Assembly: GCA_020351895.1 (NCBI GenBank)
Contig: CP070672.1
Location: 2,555,209-2,568,196 of the forward strand
Direction of reading: 5' to 3'
From: Thermoplasmata archaeon
GTDB taxonomy: Archaea; Thermoplasmatota; Thermoplasmata; GCA-020350865
DNA length: 12,988 nt
Both the position numbers and the translations under genes were made by a program. Below the pieces are notes generated by a model. It worked only from the letters and a program-made list of their open reading frames with translations. It ran no database searches and had not been told where the DNA came from. Positions 5,972 to 12,988 of the stretch are shown piece by piece (the first letter of the stretch is position 1; each line of letters opens with the position of its first letter).

Positions 5972-6016
5972 CCCCCTTTTATTTTTTTGAAAAAAAAGGA
6001 AAGGGGGGAATCCCCC
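5972..6016 (-). terminator. GC-run hairpin terminator downstream of the giant surface-protein gene
   Basis: CCCCCTTT (5972-5979) pairs with AAAGGGGG (6000-6007) around an inner T7/A7 helix. The same G-run (6003-6008) can instead pair with CCCCC at 6012-6016 across a three-base loop. On the minus strand either hairpin lies 41 nt or more past the TAA stop (6059-6057), with further T-runs at about 5965-5956. It probably ends transcription of the giant gene. The rest of 5908-5971 is AT-rich with no gene seen. Confidence 0.5.
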
Positions 6017-6056
6017 AAATTCTATTTTTACTGGTTTATACCTTTTTCTCTGAATT

Positions 6057-9000
6057 TTATTCGGTATCTGTGTCTGGCTCAACATTTTCCTCTTCAATTT
6101 GTGATTCAGATGTGTCATCTGTTAGATAGTCTATCTCCTCATCTACACTGGGAAATGATTCTTCATCTGATTTTTTCTTAATGTCCTCGGGATCCTCTTC
6201 AGGAGGCAGCTCTGATGATGTTCTTGGTCCCTTTGGAGTATACCACCATTTGAAGTATGCAAAGATTATCAAAAGTACTATCAGTATCAGAACACCGAGC
6301 CAGATCCATGGCTGCACATTTACGCCACTGTTTCTTGGTGCAAAGTCGAATCCGTCTGGGAACCCATCGTTGTCATCGTCGCTGTCGGCATTGTCTCCTT
6401 TTCCGTCTTTATCGAAATCTCTCCACTCACCCTCATCGAAGGGGAAGGCGTCGTTGACATCAGGATGGCCATCGTTGTCATCATCCAAGTCTACATCATT
6501 GGGTATTCCATCCAGGTCATAATCTTCATCCTGCGGAATAGTGTCTATTGTTATGTTCTCGGAGAGCACGGGTTCACCAAAATTCTCACCGTCTGAGGGT
6601 GTGACTGATACACTGACGACATCACCTGGTTCAAAGAAGGTATTTTCAAGGGTTTCACCGGTTACTCCATCTATCGCCTGCCCATTCACAGTCCAGTCAT
6701 AGACAAAGAAAACATGGAAGTAATTTGTGTTGTCCATGTATGATGTGTAATCCCCTTCATCCGGATCACTGTATCCCATGGGTAAGGCCTCAAGATCATC
6801 ACCTGAATGAGGATTCTGAGGCGTTATTATTACACTTTCAATACTTGGCGGACTGTTCATAATAACAACACCTTCTGAAGACATAACCGGACTTCCTTTG
6901 TTAAAACCATCATGCGGAGTGGCTGAAACTGTGATGGTATCACCTTCATCAAAGTAATGGCTCGTTAAGGTGGGCTGGGTCGCACCATCGATTGGTTCAT
7001 TGTTTCTGAACCACTGGTATAGTGTCTGGGTGGTGTCTCCCTGTGGATTGACCAAATCCGCGGAAAGCTCGCCCCTCTCTGTGGGCTCGCCCTGGATTGA
7101 TACATCATCAAAGTTTATTTCTGGAATTATCCTGATTATGAAGACAAGATTTGATGCCACCTCATTTCCAAGACCACCGTTGTTATCGCCTGGCGTCACT
7201 GTAAAGTACCACCACTCACCCCAATCAGTGGCTGTATGGGGAACCACGATTTCATCATCGAACTCTTCCACTTTACCGTAATTTGCACCTCCATCTGTGG
7301 ACTTATACCATGTTATTATGCTTCCCTCTTCAGTGTCATCTGCCTCAACATTGTCATACCATACATACGAGCTTGTTAGATCGTCCATGTTATCGGGGCT
7401 CACAGGTTCTATTCTTACGTCCGTGGCTAGAGGAGGATCATTTACTGGGTCCACAGTAATGGTGATGCTCTGAGATATGATCTCGCCCCACATATCCTCA
7501 GCAAAGAATTCCACTTCCTCAGTTCCATACCAATTTGTGGCAGCCGAAAGATCAACAACGTTATCTGGATTGACGGTGATTGCGACCTTAACATTTCCAG
7601 CCCATGTGTATGTTAGCCCTTCATCACCACCATCATCCTCGAAAAGCGAATCTAAATCAAAGGCACTGTAGAGTATACTGTCCTCATCAAAGGATACACT
7701 CCCTTTCAATGTTTCGACTTCGGGTCCAAGGTTAAGGAGTATCGTGTGCGTATCCGACTCAGTAATATCCACATCCAATGTACCCACATAAATTACCCCT
7801 GATACATTGCCATCGGCAGTGATGGTATGAGGCTTGCGGTTATCTTGCCAAGTGGCGTACTGGATGTACTCAGTTGTCACGAATGAGGATGTCAATCCAT
7901 TCACATCTGTCTGATCACCTGATGGCGTAGAATCGTCAACTGTTACATCCGAACCCTCAAACGGTTTTCCACTCATATCAAGCACTTCAACGGTGGTGTA
8001 CCACTGGATCTCAACCCATGAAGTATCCACAACTGCAAGCATCTCATCCCTGTCAAAGGTCACATCCAAGAGAGTGACCTCTGAATCGTCTTCGGCATAG
8101 ACGTCTTCCAAATTGGTGCCTGCAATATCATCGCCAGTAAGGGACATAGTGGAATCTGAGGCATAGATAGAGAAATAGTTGTTGTCAAGCGTGTTCTTGC
8201 TCATGGAGGTGCTGGAAGACCTGAGATAAACGGCTTTATCGTCGCAGTTCGAAATGCTGTTTCCCGAAACTATGGCAATGGAATTAACAATGTGTATTCC
8301 GTCATCTGCACAGTTATCAATGACATTATCAGTAATTGTTACATCTGGTGAGTCATACACTGTTATGGCTCTTACATTCGTGTCGAAAGTGTTACCATTT
8401 AAAGTTGCGGTAGCAAATTCACTGAGGTGTATGGCATCGATACAGTTTGAGAAGAAGTTACCATTTGCATTTATATCTCCTCCTTCTGCGAAGATGCCGA
8501 AATCGATATCATGGAAGTAGCAATCCGAAATTGTTGGATTGGAATTCACACTGGATATACCGCCATTATAGTTCCAGGTGAATTCAGTGCTGTAAATCTC
8601 GGTGGAGCTTGTGGATTCTATATAGAGACTGGTTGTGTTCACAACCTTGCAGTCATCCATGTATAGAGTTCCGAATATCCTGAAGATGTAGGGGACAGGT
8701 CTTTTTTCTGTGTACGAGAAAGTCATACCAGTCGATCCCGTTCCAGTGGTAGTGAATGGTGAGATTTGGACCTCGCCAGTTCTGTAATCGACCTTGTACT
8801 CTCCTGAAATCGTCCAAGGCTGATTCCATGGAATCTCAGTGGCAAATATTACACCGGAATCACCCCAGGCAAAGTTCAAATCATTGTCTTGGAATTGACC
8901 GTAGTCAAAGTAATCGTTATCCAATGCTGGATAAGGCAGGAAGAACGACCATACATTGTCAGGAATGGCGTAATCGCCATCTGCGATCCAGCCATCATAC

Positions 9001-12000
9001 CATGAATCGAAGGTTGTGTCCCTTGCGTCCAAGGTTCCTTTATTCTCTACCTCAATACCATAGTACTCATCAGAAGCATAGAGCCATATCTGGAAGTCCC
9101 TGACATTTTTGAGGGTCAGATAGCCGCCGTTTGCGACAAGCACCGGGTAAATCTCGCCGCCTCCAAATTCATCCTCCACATAGTAATCCCCACCGTGGAT
9201 TCTCATGGCGTTGTTCTCCACCTCTGCCTCTCCATCTATGATCCACTGGAATTCTGAAACGTCATCCGTTATAAAGATTCCAAAGCGCTCGTTGTTTGAG
9301 TACACACCATCGAAGACATGGACATAATCGCTGCTCTCCACGAAAAGACCGCAGCCGCTCCATTCGTCATCCTGGTAATATTCGAGTTTGTCGAACATAT
9401 AATTGCCTGTGATGATGTTGTCCTCAAGATAAACAGGATGGTACCAGTCATCGAATCCTGTGTCATACAGATGAATACCCTGCCAGTGGTTGTTTGTCAC
9501 TACATTGTCCAAAAGGACGTAATCTCCTTCCTCTAGATACATTCCTGCATGCTGATTGTCTGCGATGTAATTGTCTGCAAATATGGCACTGTAGTAGACC
9601 CATTGTGGCCAATCGTAATAGCCCCAGGAATATACACCGTGGCCGGAGTCATATGATTCCTCGGTTCCATAGTTATGTGTGATGATATTATTTGTGAAAA
9701 CACCGTGGACGCCCTCGCAATAGACACCGCCATAGGAGTTGTACCTGATCTCGTTGTTTCTCACACTCAAGACTGATTCGCCTTGAACCCAGATTCCCGG
9801 GCCCCAGTAACCTTCTTCTCCATTGTGGTTTATCTGGTTGTTATCCACTATGGCGTTTATGAAGTAGCCGTCATACGGGAAATTATCGTATCTAGCAAAG
9901 GTGATTCCGGAATATTCCTGATAACCGTTGTATGATATGTCATTACCTTCTATGATTATTGCATTTGATTCGACTATGGACCAGCCCTTTGGCAATCCAT
10001 ATCGATTATCCACTATGTCGCTTCCCTGGGCAGTCCATCCGCTGTTTCCGCCTTCTACATCATCTTGGAAAATCACTTTGTCGTCACCGTATAAAGTGAT
10101 GTCATCGATGTACCACCCATTGTATGTGCTCGATCCATCAGATTTGAACCTGAACCTTATCTGTACGGTTTCGCCGGCATACTCACTCAGATCGAAGTGG
10201 GCAAAATACCAGTCCCCCTCTCCTTCAAGGGAATAGGCCTCTCCGCCATAGGAATAATCATTCGGGTATGTTCCCCTGGGCTCCACCTTATTCCACTGTC
10301 CATTGCTGTATACCTCTACAAAGCCTGCATCATTATCATTCTCTATATTGTACCAATGGTAGAAAGTCAGAACGACCTCAGAGTATTCTCCAAAATTGAA
10401 TTGCCGCCATAGTTGGAAATCTGCCCAATTCGAATAACCCGAGTACCACATGTGTGTGCCGCTCGGTGCTGCAGGTCTTATGGCATCGTACAGATCACTG
10501 AATTGGTAATCTCTTATTGCTACACCATCGTAACCATTTCCTGTTATGGTATTTCCTATAATATCCACATAAACCATGTAACCGAATTCTATACCGTAGC
10601 CGAGATTGTTGCTTATGACATTATTTTCTATTATTCCGGCTGCATTCTCTATACTCCATCCGTCATCTGCCCAGCCAGTGTCACCACCTTCCATGTCATC
10701 AAAGAATCCGATTTCAGGTATCCATATGTCATCTATATGCCAGCCCGTATATGGCTCGTCATTTTCAGTGTAAAGGAACCTGATTTGAACATCCGACTGG
10801 CCAGCCCAGGGTGATAGATCGAACTCGGCAAATATCCAGCCGTCATCGCATCCATCTGTTGTATAACTGCCTGTGATTGACTCATAAAATACATCCCATT
10901 CATAGTTCCACGAATTGTCACTGTCTCCATATCCCGGGGCGTCGAATAGCCTTGAAATTGATGAGCTGTCGTATCCGTGGTAGTCAATTGGATAAAGGGT
11001 CTCCCATGAATTCGCTGTCTGATCAAAGACCTGCACCGTACCCCCAGCATCAGAACTCATGTCATACCAGTGCCAGAATGTGAGTGTGGCTGTATCGCCG
11101 AAAGATAGAGATGAAAGGTCAAAGCTCCTTTCTAGAATCATGGGGGACCTAAAGGCACTTGTATCCGTATGCCATGCAAATGAACCGCTGGGGGGAGATG
11201 GAATATCTGTATCATCAAGGAAAATGCCGTGCCCGTTCTCGGTTATCATATTCCCAGTGATCACAGGTGGGGAATACAGATCATAAAGATATATGGCATG
11301 ATTCCAGGTGTCCTTGTGATTGTAGGCGATGATGTTGTTCGTGATTTCTATTCTCACATACTCATGGGCCTCTATTAGATAATTATTACAGTAGTTGTAC
11401 TCTATGATATTATTATCTATCCAAACCTGGCAATTCTGATAAACATATATGCCATCGTACTTGTATGAAATGTTGTTGTTTTTAATTTCGGCATAGCAGT
11501 ATTCTTCCATGTAGATTCCGTAATCATTGTTGTACGTTATCTCATTGTTCTCTATCCAGACATAGCAGTAATCGTACACATATATTCCATAATTACTGTT
11601 CGAGGAAACGATGTTATATTCGATAAAAACATCTGTTTGATCGAGGTATATTCCCTCGGCATCGTTGCTTTTGATTCTGTTGCTGGTGATGTGATTAAAT
11701 CTATCACTTATTCTCATGAAACCTTGGTTCATTACGTGTTGGACAGGTAAAGTTGAACTCTCGGCGCCATCATAGAAATCTATCTCGGGAACCTGTATGT
11801 TGTCTATTGCCCAGCCTCCGAAGGTCGCGCTCCAATCTGTCACATAATGGAATCTTATCCTTGCCATGCCTCCGGTCAACATACTCAGATCGAAAGTTGC
11901 TGTTCTCCATCCAGCGCTTGTGCCATCCCAACCCCAATACGAGCCGCCATTTGGGCCCAAGCCGTCTCCCCATATCTCGGTGTTAACATATCCTTCGACA

Positions 12001-12988
12001 GGGAACAATGTCTCCCAAGATCCAGTTACCCAATCAAAGTACTCCACAAATCCACCATCGCTCCAGTACTGTGTATTGTAGGCATGCTGGAATGTCAAGG
12101 TGGCAGAAGACAGCCCATTCAAATCGAAATCATACGTCAGGTATTTATGAGAATTGCTATCCAGTCCCTGAACCCAATAGAAGTTATTACCCTCATAAGG
12201 GGATTCGACTAGACCGTGACCTCCGAAGGATGATATACCATAGTCTCCATTGAATGTTATGTCATTGTTGTCAATATAGAATGTCAATCCGTACCCATCC
12301 ATATCGATACCTTCACCATTATTGTCAGTGATGTCATTGTCTGTAATGGTCAAGTCGCAGAAGTATGTTGCTTGTATACCATCCATATTGTTCCCAGTGA
12401 TTATGTTGTTGTGTATAAGGGCTTTACAAAAGGAAGCTACCTCTATTCCGTGGTTGCTTGTGGAATCTCTTATGTCATTGTCTGTTATGTCAGCATCCAC
12501 AAAATAGTCTATTCTGACGTTATCGTTGTAGTTTTCATATATCACATTATTATCCACCAATCCGTCAACGAAAACCATGAGCCATATACCATGATCATCA
12601 GAATCAAAGGTATCGCCATTGTCCCAGATCGTGTTTCCCGTTACATCCACATCAGAATACTGCACAGCCATCTCATAATCGCCATTTTGTGATATGTCAT
12701 TGTTTTGTATCAACATCTTGGTGCTTGAAAATGTGGACACGTCTATGTTCTGCCAGCCGTTGAGTATCCAACCACCAACAGATTCAGCATTATCATAGAT
12801 CATTCGATTACCTTGGCTGCAGATCTCGATATCGTCTATGAACCATCCAGTACCGTAAATGGCCGTATCTGAGCCGTACCTGAATCTTAGCGTCGTTGTG
12901 GCATTTCCTGCGAATTGAGAGAGATCGTATTCCACCTGTGTCCAGCCGTCATCAGACCAGTATATTAGATCGTTTTGACCGGCAAAAC
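6057..12988 (-). CDS. Giant membrane-anchored beta-helix/jelly-roll surface protein, N-terminus beyond right edge (2,310 codons visible)
   Basis: The frame is open from the window edge to TAA at 6059-6057. Numbering starts from the GTG codon at 12935, which is internal, not the true start. The end of one MAM/InhA-type jelly roll (GTGWFIDDIEI, 28-38) is followed by right-handed parallel beta-helix repeats (about 70-240, 409-575, 763-812, 990-1320 and 1460-1630), whose coils are of the type I-x-N-N-x-I-x-x-N-x-x-x-G-I. Complete jelly rolls are interposed at about 246-387, 582-743 and 823-949. Then come a carboxypeptidase-regulatory-like domain (1634-1740), a cadherin-like domain ending VNDPP (1743-1835), Ig-like domains (1837-2134), thrombospondin-type-3 acidic calcium repeats (2136-2200), one membrane helix (2208-2231) and an acidic, Lys-containing cytoplasmic tail. 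It is likely a surface adhesin or glycan-binding stalk. No catalytic site is recognised. Confidence 0.96.
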   Translation of the reverse strand, partial: FAGQNDLIYWSDDGWTQVEYDLSQFAGNATTTLRFRYGSDTAIYGTGWFIDDIEICSQGNRMIYDNAESVGGWILNGWQNIDVSTFSSTKMLIQNNDISQNGDYEMAVQYSDVDVTGNTIWDNGDTFDSDDHGIWLMVFVDGLVDNNVIYENYNDNVRIDYFVDADITDNDIRDSTSNHGIEVASFCKALIHNNIITGNNMDGIQATYFCDLTITDNDITDNNGEGIDMDGYGLTFYIDNNDITFNGDYGISSFGGHGLVESPYEGNNFYWVQGLDSNSHKYLTYDFDLNGLSSATLTFQHAYNTQYWSDGGFVEYFDWVTGSWETLFPVEGYVNTEIWGDGLGPNGGSYWGWDGTSAGWRTATFDLSMLTGGMARIRFHYVTDWSATFGGWAIDNIQVPEIDFYDGAESSTLPVQHVMNQGFMRISDRFNHITSNRIKSNDAEGIYLDQTDVFIEYNIVSSNSNYGIYVYDYCYVWIENNEITYNNDYGIYMEEYCYAEIKNNNISYKYDGIYVYQNCQVWIDNNIIEYNYCNNYLIEAHEYVRIEITNNIIAYNHKDTWNHAIYLYDLYSPPVITGNMITENGHGIFLDDTDIPSPPSGSFAWHTDTSAFRSPMILERSFDLSSLSFGDTATLTFWHWYDMSSDAGGTVQVFDQTANSWETLYPIDYHGYDSSSISRLFDAPGYGDSDNSWNYEWDVFYESITGSYTTDGCDDGWIFAEFDLSPWAGQSDVQIRFLYTENDEPYTGWHIDDIWIPEIGFFDDMEGGDTGWADDGWSIENAAGIIENNVISNNLGYGIEFGYMVYVDIIGNTITGNGYDGVAIRDYQFSDLYDAIRPAAPSGTHMWYSGYSNWADFQLWRQFNFGEYSEVVLTFYHWYNIENDNDAGFVEVYSNGQWNKVEPRGTYPNDYSYGGEAYSLEGEGDWYFAHFDLSEYAGETVQIRFRFKSDGSSTYNGWYIDDITLYGDDKVIFQDDVEGGNSGWTAQGSDIVDNRYGLPKGWSIVESNAIIIEGNDISYNGYQEYSGITFARYDNFPYDGYFINAIVDNNQINHNGEEGYWGPGIWVQGESVLSVRNNEIRYNSYGGVYCEGVHGVFTNNIITHNYGTEESYDSGHGVYSWGYYDWPQWVYYSAIFADNYIADNQHAGMYLEEGDYVLLDNVVTNNHWQGIHLYDTGFDDWYHPVYLEDNIITGNYMFDKLEYYQDDEWSGCGLFVESSDYVHVFDGVYSNNERFGIFITDDVSEFQWIIDGEAEVENNAMRIHGGDYYVEDEFGGGEIYPVLVANGGYLTLKNVRDFQIWLYASDEYYGIEVENKGTLDARDTTFDSWYDGWIADGDYAIPDNVWSFFLPYPALDNDYFDYGQFQDNDLNFAWGDSGVIFATEIPWNQPWTISGEYKVDYRTGEVQISPFTTTGTGSTGMTFSYTEKRPVPYIFRIFGTLYMDDCKVVNTTSLYIESTSSTEIYSTEFTWNYNGGISSVNSNPTISDCYFHDIDFGIFAEGGDINANGNFFSNCIDAIHLSEFATATLNGNTFDTNVRAITVYDSPDVTITDNVIDNCADDGIHIVNSIAIVSGNSISNCDDKAVYLRSSSTSMSKNTLDNNYFSIYASDSTMSLTGDDIAGTNLEDVYAEDDSEVTLLDVTFDRDEMLAVVDTSWVEIQWYTTVEVLDMSGKPFEGSDVTVDDSTPSGDQTDVNGLTSSFVTTEYIQYATWQDNRKPHTITADGNVSGVIYVGTLDVDITESDTHTILLNLGPEVETLKGSVSFDEDSILYSAFDLDSLFEDDGGDEGLTYTWAGNVKVAITVNPDNVVDLSAATNWYGTEEVEFFAEDMWGEIISQSITITVDPVNDPPLATDVRIEPVSPDNMDDLTSSYVWYDNVEADDTEEGSIITWYKSTDGGANYGKVEEFDDEIVVPHTATDWGEWWYFTVTPGDNNGGLGNEVASNLVFIIRIIPEINFDDVSIQGEPTERGELSADLVNPQGDTTQTLYQWFRNNEPIDGATQPTLTSHYFDEGDTITVSATPHDGFNKGSPVMSSEGVVIMNSPPSIESVIITPQNPHSGDDLEALPMGYSDPDEGDYTSYMDNTNYFHVFFVYDWTVNGQAIDGVTGETLENTFFEPGDVVSVSVTPSDGENFGEPVLSENITIDTIPQDEDYDLDGIPNDVDLDDDNDGHPDVNDAFPFDEGEWRDFDKDGKGDNADSDDDNDGFPDGFDFAPRNSGVNVQPWIWLGVLILIVLLIIFAYFKWWYTPKGPRTSSELPPEEDPEDIKKKSDEESFPSVDEEIDYLTDDTSESQIEEENVEPDTDTE
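10089..10469 (-). repeat. MAM/InhA-type jelly roll, third complete copy
   Basis: Residues about 823-949, with LTFYHWYNI, AGFVEVYS, GDWYFAHFDLS, VQIRFRFKSDG and GWYIDDITL. Together with the partial copy at the right edge this makes four occurrences in roughly 970 residues. Confidence 0.75.
10707..11192 (-). repeat. MAM/InhA-type jelly roll, second complete copy
   Basis: Residues about 582-743, with LTFWHWYDM, GGTVQVFD, NSWETLYP, DGWIFAEFDLS, VQIRFLYTEND and GWHIDDIWI. It has the longest mid-domain insert of the three copies (about 650-695, Asp/Ser/Tyr-rich). Confidence 0.75.
11211..11711 (-). repeat. Parallel beta-helix block with stacked cysteines
   Basis: Residues about 409-575 consist of 22-23-residue coils such as the one ending CYVWIENN. 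Successive coils repeat N-N at one turn and G-I-Y at another, as in NosD/PbH1 beta-helices. Cysteines C457, C480 and C502 occupy the same coil position. Confidence 0.8.
11775..12200 (-). repeat. MAM/InhA-type jelly roll, first complete copy in the giant protein
   Basis: Residues about 246-387. Diagnostic blocks are LTFQHAY, GGFVEYFD, TGSWETLFP, GWRTATFDLS, RIRFHYVTD and GWAIDNIQV. These match the layout of the MAM-like domain of InhA (M6) peptidases and cleaved-adhesin domains. The preceding partial copy occupies 12819-12988 (TQVEYDLSQFAG to GWFIDDIEI). Confidence 0.75.

Noticed and set aside
6181..12692. Many plus-strand ORFs of 60-133 codons opposite the giant gene
   Set aside because: They are antisense shadows of a continuous 2,310-codon frame with clear domain structure, and lack domains of their own.
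10089..12988. CRISPR-like periodic repeats
   Set aside because: The periodicity (about 66-69 nt) is that of beta-helix coils in a coding frame; the repeat units are not conserved at nucleotide level.

Overview
The window looks archaeal, most likely Euryarchaeota/Thermoplasmata-like. The evidence is an intron-containing tRNA-Leu without an encoded CCA, TTTATATT-type box A promoters, poly-T terminators without classical hairpins, and very large secreted surface proteins built from PQQ propellers, PKD domains, parallel beta-helices and thrombospondin-type-3 calcium repeats. The lineage is inferred from gene style. No ribosomal or other phylogenetic marker is present.

Layout, left to right. 1-1166 (-): 5' part of a secreted PQQ-repeat beta-propeller protein that runs off the left edge. 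1167-1714: divergent intergenic region with box A promoters for both neighbours, a 9-bp inverted repeat and a 17-codon upstream ORF. 1715-4543 (+): a 942-residue secreted protein with three PKD domains, a jelly-roll-like domain and a twice-repeated fibronectin-III-like plus C-terminal module. 4544-5147: an RNA region holding a tRNA-Leu(CAA) gene (-) with a 26-nt canonical intron. It is flanked by two structured elements, one repeating the first 13 nt of the tRNA and the other its last 19 nt. 5148-5795 (-): a 215-residue winged-helix protein, probably a regulator, followed directly by a T-tract. 5796-6056: intergenic region with a GC-run hairpin terminator and a direct repeat. 6057-12988 (-): more than 2,300 codons of a giant cell-surface protein whose N-terminus lies beyond the right edge.

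Three of the four protein genes encode exported, extracellular-facing proteins. The giant one ends in a calcium-binding-type linker, one membrane helix and an acidic cytoplasmic tail, so it should be anchored in the membrane and project outward. The PQQ and PKD proteins are divergent neighbours and show no C-terminal membrane anchor in what is visible. No enzyme active site is recognisable. The window reads as an archaeal surface/adhesin locus with a single tRNA gene.

The least expected parts are (i) the RNA cluster around tRNA-Leu, where pieces of the tRNA recur inside long hairpins, and (ii) the giant protein, in which beta-helix blocks and MAM/InhA-type jelly rolls alternate in a fixed order, as if each jelly roll were split at one point to host a beta-helix.
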